This document shows, piece by piece, positions 9,794-19,460 of a DNA stretch of 50,195 nt. The stretch comes from an uncultured Subdoligranulum sp. GTDB taxonomy: Bacteria; Bacillota; Clostridia; Oscillospirales; Ruminococcaceae. Position numbers and translations under genes: made by a program. Location: NCBI GenBank assembly GCA_904390925.1, contig CAJFMB010000009.1, forward strand, positions 1 through 50,195. The letters run 5' to 3'. The notes beneath the pieces are model-generated. The model saw only the letters and a list, made by a program, of their open reading frames with translations. It did no database searches and had not been told where the DNA came from. How positions within the stretch are numbered: position 1 is the stretch's first letter; every line of letters begins with the position of its first letter.

Positions 9794-10696
9794 TTGGCAG
9801 GCAAAAGTTTGCAGGAGAAAAAGACAGGTGGTATTCTGGGTACCATCGAGCGCGTAGGCAACGCGCTGCCCTCCCCCTTCATTCTGTTTTTGTGGCTGGT
9901 GGTCATTCTGGTTGCTCTGACCACCGTGCTTGCCGCATTCCATGTGTCGGCGGTGAACCCCACCACCGGTGAATCTGTGGCCGTGCAGAATCTGCTGACA
10001 CGGGATGGCCTGGAATGGATTCTGGGGTCTTTGGTCTCCAACTTTTCCGGCTTTGCGGCGCTGGGCATCGTGCTGGTCATGCAGATGGCCATTGGCGTGA
10101 CCGAGGTCAGCGGTCTGCTGCACACCGCCACCCGCCGGGCTGTGCTGAACGTGCCCACCTGGGCGCTGACTGCCGTGGTCATCTTCATCGGCATCAATGG
10201 TTCCATCGCCTCGGAAGCATCCATCGTCTTTATTCCCCCGCTGGCAGCAGCTGCCTTCTTTGCGGCAGGCAAGCACCCGCTGGCCGGCCTGATCGCCGGT
10301 TATGCAGCCACCAACGCCGGTTTTACCGCCAACCTGATGATCACCGCCACCGACGCGCTGCTCTACGGCGTCACCGAGGAGGCGGCCCAGATGATCGACC
10401 CCTCCTACACCACCACGCCGGCCAACAACTGGTATTTCATGATCGCGTCCTGCTTCATGCTGACCATTGTGGGTACGCTGGTCAACGACCACATCATCGA
10501 GCCCCGTCTGGGCAAATACCAGGGCGAAGCGGTGGCCATGGAGCATGACGCCACTCCGCTGGAGAAAAAGGGATTGCGCAATGCGGGCATCTTCACACTG
10601 ATCTTCATCGTTCTCATTCTGATCGGCCTGATTCCCTCCAACGGTCTTCTGCGCGGCGAGGACGGCTCCATCATCAACGGACCCTTTATCAATTGA
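9794..10696 (+). pseudogene. AbgT-family (p-aminobenzoyl-glutamate) transporter, C-terminally truncated
   Basis: ERVGNALPSPFILFLWL, NGSIASEASIVFIPPLAAAAFFAAGKHPLAGLIAGYAATNAGFTANLM and NDHIIEPRLGKY are AbgT-like; ends at 300 aa in ...INGPFIN*, where family members are about 500 aa. Confidence 0.8.
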
Positions 10697-10944
10697 CGCT
10701 TTCCTGATACATATTGACGGCGGCAAGCAGCCCGTTGACCGTGGCGGGCGAATACCCCTGCCCGGCAAGGTCATCCCGCCAGGCTGCGACGGTTTCCCGG
10801 TCGGGGATTTTCCCTGCCCCTGTATCGGAAAAGAACCGGGCCAGTGCCTTGGTATACTTCTGGATGGTGGCCGGGCTGTACTCCCGGTGGGTCAGCCAGG
10901 CCTGATAGGTGCGCTGAATCGTTTTTGCGATATTCCGTTGCATG
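10689..10944 (-). pseudogene. Tyrosine recombinase/integrase N-terminal (core-binding) fragment
   Basis: MQRNIAKTIQRTYQAWLTHREYSPATIQKYTKALARFFSDTG...WRDDLAGQGYSPATVNGLLAAVNMYQESVN*; SAM-like core-binding fold pattern, no catalytic domain. 5' boundary approximate. Confidence 0.8.
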
Positions 10945-11078
10945 ATGTCCCTCCCAATATCCCAAGTGTCACTCTTCTTATATGTACTATTATGCGCCGA
11001 AGAGCGGCCATTTTTTACGCATGGCCACATAACGGTTTTTGTGACCATCAGGAATTGCTCCGCTCAAAGCACAAAAAT

Positions 11079-11107
11079 GGGGAGTCCGCCATGATGGCGG
11101 ACTCCCC
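11079..11107 (-). terminator. Intrinsic terminator
   Basis: GGGGAGTCCGCC (11079-11090) / GGCGGACTCCCC (11096-11107); on the minus strand followed by ATTTTTG. Confidence 0.8.
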
Positions 11108-11247
11108 AGCGGATACTTTATAAGGAAGAAATGATGCTGTTACCGAGGTGAAATACTTCCATAAAAACAACACGGACAGACAGGGATCTTTTTCGTCTTC
11201 TGTGCTTTTCTCCCTTCCAGGAAAAAATCAGGCCATACCGACAGCGC

Positions 11248-11457
11248 CTATTCCTTGAAAAGCAGGAGCATCGCACGAACAATCCCCAGCATCAGCCCAA
11301 GACGCAAAACCATTGCCGCTATCTCTCCCCCTTGCAGCAAGGCGGCATTGACCGGTGCCGAATCGGGAGGGAAAAAGATCAACACGCCAAAAACTCCGAT
11401 TGTGGCAGCACCTCCCAGCGTGATGCAAACCGTTACCACCCGCGTCAGCCATTTCAT
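11248..11457 (-). CDS. Small 2-TM membrane protein, 69 aa
   Basis: MKWLTRVVTVCITLGGAATIGVFGVLIFF...AMVLRLGLMLGIVRAMLLLFKE; start 11457 preferred because the longer ORF reads through the terminator at 11526-11576. Confidence 0.6.
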   Translation of the reverse strand: MKWLTRVVTVCITLGGAATIGVFGVLIFFPPDSAPVNAALLQGGEIAAMVLRLGLMLGIVRAMLLLFKE

Positions 11458-11525
11458 ATCCGGTTTTCCTCCTGCATTTTTCTGTCCCGGATGCAAAGCA
11501 TCCCGGTCCTGTGTTGCGCACAAAG

Positions 11526-11576
11526 AACAGGCCGCCCGTCTCCGTTTCCCACAGAAACGAAGATGGGCGGCCTGTT
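11526..11576 (-). terminator. Terminator of the sigma/DUF4367 operon
   Basis: AACAGGCCGCCC / GGGCGGCCTGTT with extended inner pairing CGTTT/AAACG. Confidence 0.75.
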
Positions 11577-11593
11577 TGTACAATTCCGGCAAA

Positions 11594-12265
11594 TTATTCT
11601 TTTTCGATGCTCTCACACAGCTGGATCATTTCCTGTTCCGGCAGGGCAGCCGATATGCAGAAGGCCATGCCGTCCTGTTCCGAGATCCAGACCAGGACGC
11701 TGGCCTCATCCAGATGCTCCGCCGGGTACAGCTCGGCAACGGTATCCCCCATGGGGACCTGCTTTGCCTGGCTGGTATCCCCCACAATGAACAGACTGAT
11801 GGCGTCGCTGCCATGGGTGTAGAAGAAGTGGATCATGTGTCCCGCCTCGTCCTGGTACACCACCGCCACCTGATTGTCCAGCTCCATCCTTTCCGACTCG
11901 GTGTAGCCTTCCGGCAGATCCGTCAGGCAGTAGTGCTGCAGTTGCCCGGTGGTTTTCTCCCCGGTAAAGCGGTACTCCACAAACGCATCGCACCGTTCCC
12001 GCACCCAGGTGACAAAGTTTGCCCTGGCCTCGGCGTCGACGGTCAGCCAGCCGCCGCCGGCCACCAGCACCGCCAGAACCAGACAGGCGGCGTATTTGGG
12101 CAGCAGGTAGAGGACCGGGTGCCTTGCCCGGCGCGACAGGCGGCGTATCTTTGTCTCAAAGGCCGGGGAAAATTCATGCCGGCATTCTTCCGGCGCGGGA
12201 AGCGAGTCCCGGATCGCCTGATCTGCCCGGGCGGCCGCCTGACGGAGCATTTCCTCCTGGGTCAT
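11594..12265 (-). CDS. DUF4367-type membrane protein, putative anti-sigma/sensor partner
   Basis: Single TM (YAACLVLAVLVAGGGWL) and C-terminal domain YCLTDLPEGYTESERMELDNQVAVVYQDEAGHMIHFFY; start overlaps the sigma-gene stop. Confidence 0.8.
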   Translation of the reverse strand: MTQEEMLRQAAARADQAIRDSLPAPEECRHEFSPAFETKIRRLSRRARHPVLYLLPKYAACLVLAVLVAGGGWLTVDAEARANFVTWVRERCDAFVEYRFTGEKTTGQLQHYCLTDLPEGYTESERMELDNQVAVVYQDEAGHMIHFFYTHGSDAISLFIVGDTSQAKQVPMGDTVAELYPAEHLDEASVLVWISEQDGMAFCISAALPEQEMIQLCESIEKE

Positions 12266-12780
12266 AGGATTCCCGCCTCCTCACACAATTTTTTCAGCTT
12301 TTTCTTGGCGCGCTGGTTCAGCTGGTTGGCCGACACCAGCGAGATGTCCATCATCCGGGCGATCTCCCGGACGGTGTATCCGTAATGATACCGGAGCAAA
12401 ATCATCTCCCGGTACCGGGGCGGCAGTTTCAGGATGCACTTTGCCAGATCGGTGACCCCCTCAAAATCGGGTTCGATGCCCTGAATTTCCTCGTTCAGCT
12501 CCGCCGACGGGTGTTTGTGCTGTTTCCGGTACTGGTCAATGGCTTTGTTCTCAACAATGGTAACGACGTAGCCATGCGTTTTTGGACACACCGGCTGGTC
12601 AATTTTCCGGATATTCTCGGCAATCTTCACAAAGGCCTGATGCACGGCATCCTCGGCGTCCTGCTCGTTGTGCAGGATCTGGAAGGCCACATGAAACATC
12701 AGTCCCTTGTACTGGAGATAAATCTGCTCGAACCTGGATTTTTCCTCCGGCGTTTCGATCATTTGCAAGTATATCAGCAT
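12262..12780 (-). CDS. ECF-type RNA polymerase sigma factor
   Basis: Region 2 (ILHNEQDAEDAVHQAFVKIAENI) and region 4 (LPPRYREMILLRYHYGYTVREIARMMDISLVSANQLNQRAKKKL). Confidence 0.92.
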   Translation of the reverse strand: MLIYLQMIETPEEKSRFEQIYLQYKGLMFHVAFQILHNEQDAEDAVHQAFVKIAENIRKIDQPVCPKTHGYVVTIVENKAIDQYRKQHKHPSAELNEEIQGIEPDFEGVTDLAKCILKLPPRYREMILLRYHYGYTVREIARMMDISLVSANQLNQRAKKKLKKLCEEAGIL

Positions 12781-12998
12781 CGCTTGAACCCCCGCAGTTG
12801 CTGATCCCTATTATACGCCGTCCCGGGGCAAAACGCCAACAGGGGGAACTCCCTGCCCGGCGCCAGGGCAGAAACCTGCCGCCGGAAGTGCATGGCCAGG
12901 GGATTTTCCGCCGGGATTTGTGCCGGGGCGTCGGGTATGGTACAATGCAGGTACAGACAATGACCGACACCCCCTGCCGACGAAAGGAGGCGTTTCTT

Positions 12999-13673
12999 AT
13001 GCCGCAGACCATCCTGATTGCGGAGGACGATGTCGACATCCGCAACCTGCTGCGCCTGTATCTGGAAAGCGAGGGCTTCACGGTGCTGGAAGCCCCTGAC
13101 GGCCGGACCGCGCTGGACCTGGCCCTGACCCGCACTCCCGACGCGGCCATTCTTGACGTGATGATGCCCCGGATGAACGGCTACGAACTGACACGGGCTC
13201 TGCGCCGCACCAGTGACATTCCGCTGCTGATCCTGTCCGCCAAAAGCCAGGACAATGACAAGATCCTGGGGCTGAACCTGGGCGCCGACGACTACATTGC
13301 CAAGCCCTTCAACCCCATGGAGCTGGTGGCGCGACTGAAAGCCCACCTGCGCCGGGCGGGGGGAACCCGGCGGGAGGAATTGACGCTGGGCGAGCTGACG
13401 CTGGACACCGCCGCCATGCAGCTGTACAAAGCGGGGCAGCCGGTGGCGCTGACCCCCACCGAGTACAAGATCCTGGCCCAGCTGATGCGGGCGCCGGGAC
13501 GTATTTTCACCAAGGTGCAGCTGTACGAGGCCATTGCGGGGGAATATTTTGAGAGCAACGACAACACCATGATGGTGCACATTTCCAAGCTGCGGGAAAA
13601 GATCGAGGACGATCCCCGCAACCCGCGGCATATTGTGACCATCCGGGGATTGGGGTACAAATTTGAAGCGTAA
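12999..13673 (+). CDS. OmpR/PhoB-family response regulator
   Basis: MPQTILIAEDDVDIRNLLRLYLESEGF...DAAILDVMMPRMNGYEL...winged-helix C-term; SD AAAGGAGG upstream. Confidence 0.95.
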   Translation: MPQTILIAEDDVDIRNLLRLYLESEGFTVLEAPDGRTALDLALTRTPDAAILDVMMPRMNGYELTRALRRTSDIPLLILSAKSQDNDKILGLNLGADDYIAKPFNPMELVARLKAHLRRAGGTRREELTLGELTLDTAAMQLYKAGQPVALTPTEYKILAQLMRAPGRIFTKVQLYEAIAGEYFESNDNTMMVHISKLREKIEDDPRNPRHIVTIRGLGYKFEA

Positions 13674-15231
13674 GGAAAGTCGCCTGTTTGCCCTGCTTGT
13701 GAAAAACTATCTGCTGTTCACGCTGGTGCTGCTGTTTCTGGCGGGGGGCATCTACTGGCTGTGGGAGCGGCAGTTTGACCGGCTGCTGAACCCGGTGCAC
13801 TGGGATGCGCTGGTCACCGACCCGGCCCTGGAGCAGGAGCAGTACCCGGCGCTGGAGGAATATCTTTCGGGGGCGGGCAACGGGTTTTCGGTGGTGGATG
13901 AGACCGGAACCGAGCTGTACCGGGCCGGCACGATGCCCCCGCCCCTGACCCCCGGGGAGCTGGACTGCGTGGCCGGATACATGAGCGATGAATATCTGGA
14001 GGTGTTTCCCGAGGCGGGGGACGGCCCGGCGCGCTACCGGGTACTGCGCACCCGCCTGTGGGAGGACGGCAGCGCCGAGATCACCGGGGACATGGCGCTG
14101 GACGGGTCCTACCGGGTTCTGTCGGGGGCGCTGACCCCCGGCAAGACCGCCTACACCTCCCGGGAATTTGCCCTGCTGGCGGGGGCCTACCCCTCCCACG
14201 GGACACTGTACCGGTACGACTTTTTCACCGGCGACGGACAGCCGCGGACGCTGCTGCTCTGCGCCGCGCCGCTGGACGAAGCCGCACTGGAACAGGCGTC
14301 CGGCAGTGTGTGGATGTTCTGGCTGGCTGCCCTGCCGCTGTATGCGCTGGCGCTGACCTTTTTCATCTGGCGGCTGGGCCGCCGCATCCGTCCCCCGCTG
14401 GAACGGCTGCGGGCCGCGCTGGATGCTCAGGCCCGGGGCCGGCCGATTCCGGTGGGAGACTGCGGCGGGGTGCAGGAATTGCAGCGGATCGGCCGCAGCC
14501 TGGATGAGCTGTCCGCCCGCCTGGCCGAGAGCGAGCGGGAGCGGGCGCACCTGGACCGGGAACGGCAGCGGATGATCGCCAACATTTCCCATGATCTCAA
14601 AACCCCGGTGACGGTGATTTCCGGGTATGTGGATGCTCTGGCTGACGGAAAGATCTCCCCGCCGGAACAGGGCCGGTACCTGGCCGCCATCCGCAGCCGC
14701 ACCGAGTCGCTGACCGGGCTGATCAATGCCTTCCACGAGTACAGCAAGGTGGATCACCCCCAGTTCAGCCTGCAACGGCGGGAACTGGACCTGTGCGAGT
14801 ATCTGCGGGAGTATCTGGCCGGGCAGTATGACACCATCTCGCTGGCGGGCTTTGCGCTGGAGGTGTCCATTCCCGAGACGCCCTGCCGCTGCTCGCTGGA
14901 CCCCTTCCAGTTCGGCCGGGCGCTGGACAATCTGATCGGCAACGCGCTGCGCTACAACCGTCTGGGCACCCTGCTGACCGTGACGCTGGAACCGGGGCCC
15001 GAGTCCGTCCTGCTCACGGTGGCGGACAACGGCGAAGGTGTCCCGCCCGAGCGGGCCGGGGCCATCTTCGAGCCCTTTGTGGTGGGCAGCGACGCCCGCA
15101 GCCAGGGCGGCAGCGGGCTGGGGCTTTCCATCACCCGGCGGCTGGTGGAGCTGCACGGCGGCACCATCACCCTGGACAATGTTCCCGGCAGCGGGGCGGC
15201 CTTCCGCATCCGTCTGCCCAGAATTCAATGA
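13663..15231 (+). CDS. Sensor histidine kinase
   Basis: HAMP-like region, H-box ANISHDLKTPVTVISGYVDAL, N/G boxes DNLIGNALRY...VADNGEGVPPERAGAIFEPFVVG...GSGLGLSITRRLVELHGG; TTG start overlapping the RR stop. Confidence 0.94.
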   Translation: MKRKESRLFALLVKNYLLFTLVLLFLAGGIYWLWERQFDRLLNPVHWDALVTDPALEQEQYPALEEYLSGAGNGFSVVDETGTELYRAGTMPPPLTPGELDCVAGYMSDEYLEVFPEAGDGPARYRVLRTRLWEDGSAEITGDMALDGSYRVLSGALTPGKTAYTSREFALLAGAYPSHGTLYRYDFFTGDGQPRTLLLCAAPLDEAALEQASGSVWMFWLAALPLYALALTFFIWRLGRRIRPPLERLRAALDAQARGRPIPVGDCGGVQELQRIGRSLDELSARLAESERERAHLDRERQRMIANISHDLKTPVTVISGYVDALADGKISPPEQGRYLAAIRSRTESLTGLINAFHEYSKVDHPQFSLQRRELDLCEYLREYLAGQYDTISLAGFALEVSIPETPCRCSLDPFQFGRALDNLIGNALRYNRLGTLLTVTLEPGPESVLLTVADNGEGVPPERAGAIFEPFVVGSDARSQGGSGLGLSITRRLVELHGGTITLDNVPGSGAAFRIRLPRIQ

Positions 15232-15241
15232 ATCTTCCCCC

Positions 15242-15283
15242 GCGGGGCGGAAAAGCAACTTTGCTTTTCCGCCCCGCTTTTTT
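15242..15283 (+). terminator. Intrinsic terminator after the two-component genes
   Basis: 16-bp perfect stem GCGGGGCGGAAAAGCA / TGCTTTTCCGCCCCGC followed by TTTTTTG. Confidence 0.92.
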
Positions 15284-15288
15284 GTTTT

Positions 15289-15304
15289 CTTAACAAATCT
15301 TAAG
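15289..15304 (+). promoter_or_regulatory. Candidate response-regulator direct repeat upstream of the ABC operon
   Basis: CTTAAC-AAAT-CTTAAG, half-sites 10 bp apart, between the terminator and the ABC gene. Confidence 0.45.
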
Positions 15305-15362
15305 ACTGCGTTGAGGAAGAACCAAGGTTTGCCCGGTATACTGAGCCTGCAAAACCAAGGAG

Positions 15363-16085
15363 GTGACCGACTTGCAAAACACCTGCCCCAGAAAGCGCCC
15401 CCTGATTGAGGTACACGCCGTCCGCAAGGAATATCCCCTGGGGGACGAGACGGTGGTGGCACTGAAAAACATCAGCCTGAACATTATGCGGGGAGAGATC
15501 TGCTGCATCTTCGGCACGTCCGGTTCCGGCAAAAGCACCTTTCTGAACCAGCTGGCCGGCATGGAAAAGCCCACCCGCGGCGAGGTACTGATCGGCGGAG
15601 TGCCGGTTTCCCGCCTGAACGAAAACCAGCTGGCAGCCTTCCGGCAACGGCACATCGGGTTTGTCTTTCAGTCCTACAACCTGCTTCCCAACCTGACCGC
15701 CACCGAGAATGTGGCCCTGCCCCTGATGTTCCGGGGGGTCCCCCGCAAGGAGCGGGAGGCGGCCGCCCGCCAGATGCTTTGCCGGGTGGGACTGGAACAC
15801 CGGCTGGACCATTTTCCCCGCCAGATGTCCGGCGGCCAGCAGCAGCGCGCCGGCATTGCCCGGGCCTTCGTTGCCCGGCCGGATGTGGTCTTTGCCGACG
15901 AGCCCACCGGCAACCTGGATTCCAAAACCACGGTGGAGATCATGGAAATGATCTGCACCTTTGCCCGACGCTATCACCAGACCATCATTCTGGTCACCCA
16001 CGACCCGGAGATGGCCGCTTACGCCGACCGCATTGTGCGGCTGATCGACGGGACCATCGTCAGTGACGAACCCCGGCACCGGTAA
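15363..16085 (+). CDS. ABC transporter ATP-binding protein (MacB/LolD-like)
   Basis: Walker [18 protein letters not shown], signature [17 protein letters not shown], Walker [15 protein letters not shown]. Confidence 0.95.
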   Translation: MTDLQNTCPRKRPLIEVHAVRKEYPLGDETVVALKNISLNIMRGEICCIFGTSGSGKSTFLNQLAGMEKPTRGEVLIGGVPVSRLNENQLAAFRQRHIGFVFQSYNLLPNLTATENVALPLMFRGVPRKEREAAARQMLCRVGLEHRLDHFPRQMSGGQQQRAGIARAFVARPDVVFADEPTGNLDSKTTVEIMEMICTFARRYHQTIILVTHDPEMAAYADRIVRLIDGTIVSDEPRHR

Positions 16086-16100
16086 AAAGGAGGAAGTTTC

Positions 16101-17921
16101 ATGTCTGTTGCACGCAAAACCGCCGCCCTTCTGCTGGCCCTGGCCCTGGCCGCCGGGTCGGCACTGCCCGCCTTCGGGGAGGAACTGTCCGCCCCTGTGA
16201 CGCCGCCCGCCGCGGCGGCGCAGGAGCAGCCCACCGCCGAAGCCGCCGTCCCCGACCCCAATTTTCTGGTTCTGAACTATTCCTCCAGCCGGGATGTCAT
16301 CCGCCGGGGCAACAAGGTTGACCTGACGGTGACGGTGAAGGACACCGCCCTGCTGACCCGGGACTTTCAGAAAAGTGATTACGACTTCAGCAAGCTGCTG
16401 GACAGCTTTTCCGCCTGCACCCCGGGGGTGAAGGTACTGTCCGCCGCCGACGAGCCGCTGACCTTGCAGCTGACCTGCGCCGGAGTGGAATACAACGGCA
16501 GCGGCCGGGACCTGAAGCTGAGCATTGCCCGCAAGGGCAGCGGCAATCCCCAGACGCTGACTGTCACGGTGAACCAGGCGGAGGAGTACGTGGCTCCCAC
16601 CCCCACCCCGGTGCCGGAACCTGTCCCGCCCCGGGAGCAGGCCGCCCCGCCGGTGCTGGTGACCCGGTCGGCGCTGGGCCACCCCCTGGCCGCCGGCGAG
16701 ACCGCCGACATTGTGGTGACCATCCAGAATGCCGGCAGCACCAAGATGATCCAGCCGCTGGCCTCCTTTTCCAGTTCGGAATCCCTGCTGCTGGCCAACG
16801 ACGTGAGCAGCGTGGTGCTGCCCGACATTGAGCCGGGCAAAAGCACCACCGTGACGGTGCGGGTGCAGGCCGCCAAGGAGATCACCTCCGCCTCCCAGGC
16901 GCTGATGGTGGACCTGAAATACGGCTACGACAGCGGCGGACAGCTGCTGCAGGCCACCTCCTCCGACAAGCTGAACCTGTCGGCCGCCCCCACCGGCACC
17001 CCCGGCAGCGAGGTGGAAAGCGCCACCCCCAACCTGGTCATCCGGGATTTCAGCTACGGCGACGGCAACATTGCCGCCGGGTCCCGGTTCACCCTGTCCT
17101 TCAAGTTCCAGAACATGGGCCGGATGCGGGTGGAAAATGTGGTGGCCAGCATCGACGGCGGCGAGAATTTTGCCCTGGATGGTGGCACCAGCACCTTCTA
17201 CTATGACTCGGTGGCCTCCAAGGGCGAGCAGACCCAGACGGTCCCGCTGCAGGCCCTGCCCACCGCCAAAAGCGGCGCCCAGGCGGTGACGGTACAGTTC
17301 AAGTACGAGTATGTGGACGCCGGCAAGCGGACCGCTGCCTCCTCGGAAATCCGGATGGCGATTCCGGTGGTACAGCAGGACCGGTTCCAGGTCAGCGCCC
17401 CCATGCCGCCGGAGGGCTGCGCCGTGGGCGAGGAATGCGTGCTGACCCTCAACTATGTCAACCGCGGCAAGACCGAAGTCTCCAACGTGGAGGCGGTAGT
17501 CGCGGGGGACGGGGTGGACGCCGCCGCCCGCACCCAGTTTGTGGGCAACATTGCCGCCGGCGCCTCCGGCAATGTGGGCTTTGCCCTGACCCCCAACCGC
17601 AGCGGCAAGCTGAAGGTCACGCTGAAAATCAGCTACGAGGACCCCAACCTGGAAGCCCGGACGCTGGAGTTCCCGGTGGAACTTTCCGTCGCCGAGGAGG
17701 AGCTGCCGGTGGATCTGGATGAGCCGGTGGAGGAGGAACCCGGGTTCCGGTTCCCCTGGCCGGTGCTGGGCCTGATCCCCGCGGCGGGCCTGGTGGCGGG
17801 CGCGGTGGTGCTGCTGCGCCGCCGCAGCCGCAAGGGTGCCGGAAAACCCGCCGACACCAATGACTGGGGCACCGGTGCCTGGGACAACAACGCCTGGGAT
17901 GACGACGAGCCGGAGGTGTAA
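16101..17921 (+). CDS. Exported CARDB/COG1361-like Ig-fold protein with C-terminal TM
   Basis: Signal peptide; repeated Ig-like segments (ADIVVTIQNAGSTKM..., FTLSFKFQNMGRMRVENV..., ECVLTLNYVNRGKTEVSNV...); C-terminal TM and tail NDWGTGAWDNNAWDDDEPEV. Confidence 0.8.
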   Translation: MSVARKTAALLLALALAAGSALPAFGEELSAPVTPPAAAAQEQPTAEAAVPDPNFLVLNYSSSRDVIRRGNKVDLTVTVKDTALLTRDFQKSDYDFSKLLDSFSACTPGVKVLSAADEPLTLQLTCAGVEYNGSGRDLKLSIARKGSGNPQTLTVTVNQAEEYVAPTPTPVPEPVPPREQAAPPVLVTRSALGHPLAAGETADIVVTIQNAGSTKMIQPLASFSSSESLLLANDVSSVVLPDIEPGKSTTVTVRVQAAKEITSASQALMVDLKYGYDSGGQLLQATSSDKLNLSAAPTGTPGSEVESATPNLVIRDFSYGDGNIAAGSRFTLSFKFQNMGRMRVENVVASIDGGENFALDGGTSTFYYDSVASKGEQTQTVPLQALPTAKSGAQAVTVQFKYEYVDAGKRTAASSEIRMAIPVVQQDRFQVSAPMPPEGCAVGEECVLTLNYVNRGKTEVSNVEAVVAGDGVDAAARTQFVGNIAAGASGNVGFALTPNRSGKLKVTLKISYEDPNLEARTLEFPVELSVAEEELPVDLDEPVEEEPGFRFPWPVLGLIPAAGLVAGAVVLLRRRSRKGAGKPADTNDWGTGAWDNNAWDDDEPEV

Positions 17922-17924
17922 GCC

Positions 17925-19265
17925 ATGAGGCACGAAGATCTGCTGCGGGTCTGCCTGCAGAATCTGCGGCGGCGGAAATCCCGCACCATCCTGACGGTGC
18001 TGGGGGTGCTGATCGGGTGCTGTTCCATCGTCATCATGGTGTCGCTGGGCATCGGAATGAAGGAATCCCAGGAACGGCTGCTGGCCGAGCTGGGGGACCT
18101 GACCATCATCACCGTCACCGCCCCCCAGAAGGGCCACGGCAAGAAAAAGCTGGACGATCCCCTGCTGCGCCAGATCCGGAGCATGGACGGCGTGGAGGGG
18201 GTGACCCCCAAGATGGGCTTTGACAACTACACCTGCCGCCTGCTGGTAGGTCCGGGCAAGCGGTATGTGGCCGAATGGGCCACCATCGCCGGGCTGGACA
18301 CCGCCCAGATGGACAAGATGGGCTATCAGCTCACCGAGGGCAGCTATCCCGCCACCAGCGGCGAGGTGGCGGTGGGCCAGTACTTTGCCTACAATTTTCA
18401 GGATACCTTCCGCCCGGAAGGATTCAATACCATCAACCGGTGGGACAGCGGCTTTGACGACCAAGGCCGGCCGCTGCCGCCGCCCGACCCCTATTTTGAC
18501 CCCCTGAACCAGACCCTGACCCTGGAAGTGGAAACCCAGGAGGGCAGCTTCACCCTGCCCCTGAAAGCGGTAGGCGCCGTGAAGGAGGACAACGCCAAGG
18601 GATACGAGACCTCCGACGGTGTTCTGATGCGCATGGAGGATCTGCGCGCCCTGGTCAAGCGTGCCGCCGGCAGCGGTGCCGGGGCCTCCCCCGCCTACGA
18701 TTCGCTGCTGGTCAAGGTCCGGGACATCCAACAGGTGGAGCCGGTGGAGACATCCATCCAGAAACTGGGCTACACCACCGAATCCATGGAGAGCGTGCGC
18801 AAACCCATGGAAAAGGAAGCCCGCCAGAAACAGCTGATGCTGGGCGGGCTGGGGGCCATCTCCCTCATCGTGGCAGCGCTGGGCATCACCAACACCATGA
18901 TCATGTCCATCTCGGAACGCACCCGGGAAATCGGCGTGATGAAGTCGCTGGGCTGCTACGTTTACGATATCCGGGTGCTGTTTCTCTCCGAGGCAGGAGC
19001 CATCGGCTTTCTCGGGGGCATCATCGGCTGCCTGATCAGTTTTTTGATCTCCCTGATCATCAACCTGGTGTCTCTGGGCCTCGCCCCGGAGAACCTGCTG
19101 CCTGCGGCACTGGGCGGGCCGGCGGTGAACCGGCTGTCTGTCATTCCGCCCTGGCTGTACCTGTTTGCCATCCTGTTTTCCATTTTCATCGGGCTTGGCT
19201 CCGGGTACTACCCCGCCAACAAGGCAGTGCAGGTCTCAGCACTGGAAGCCATCAAGAGCGACTGA
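17925..19265 (+). CDS. ABC transporter permease (MacB/FtsX type)
   Basis: N-term NLRRRKSRTILTVLGVLIGCCSIVIMVSLGIGM, periplasmic-type domain, C-term FtsX motif ALGITNTMIMSISERTREIGVMKSLG. Confidence 0.93.
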   Translation: MRHEDLLRVCLQNLRRRKSRTILTVLGVLIGCCSIVIMVSLGIGMKESQERLLAELGDLTIITVTAPQKGHGKKKLDDPLLRQIRSMDGVEGVTPKMGFDNYTCRLLVGPGKRYVAEWATIAGLDTAQMDKMGYQLTEGSYPATSGEVAVGQYFAYNFQDTFRPEGFNTINRWDSGFDDQGRPLPPPDPYFDPLNQTLTLEVETQEGSFTLPLKAVGAVKEDNAKGYETSDGVLMRMEDLRALVKRAAGSGAGASPAYDSLLVKVRDIQQVEPVETSIQKLGYTTESMESVRKPMEKEARQKQLMLGGLGAISLIVAALGITNTMIMSISERTREIGVMKSLGCYVYDIRVLFLSEAGAIGFLGGIIGCLISFLISLIINLVSLGLAPENLLPAALGGPAVNRLSVIPPWLYLFAILFSIFIGLGSGYYPANKAVQVSALEAIKSD

Positions 19266-19298
19266 ACCCGCTTTTGCCGGCTGCCGTCCGGACCATCC

Positions 19299-19338
19299 AA
19301 AGACCGCCGCCCGAACCATGGCCCGGGCGGCGGTCTTT
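19299..19338 (+). terminator. Intrinsic terminator
   Basis: AAAGACCGCCGCCCG / CGGGCGGCGGTCTTT then TT. Confidence 0.9.
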
Positions 19339-19460
19339 TTGCATCTTTTACAAATCTGGCAACAGAAAATCGTACATTCTGGCCCGGTGTATTTTCTCCC
19401 TGCCTTGACTTTTGGGCCCGGATTCCGTACCATGAAGAAAAAAAATTCAGGGAGGACTGT

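Noticed and set aside
9338-10774. Minus-strand 478-aa ORF over the abgT region
   Set aside because: Antisense to a clear AbgT sequence; G/H/Q/D-rich translation with no family features.
15300-18731. Minus-strand ORF of 1143 aa spanning three ABC operon genes
   Set aside because: Runs antisense across three convincing genes and their intergenic gaps; composition artefact.
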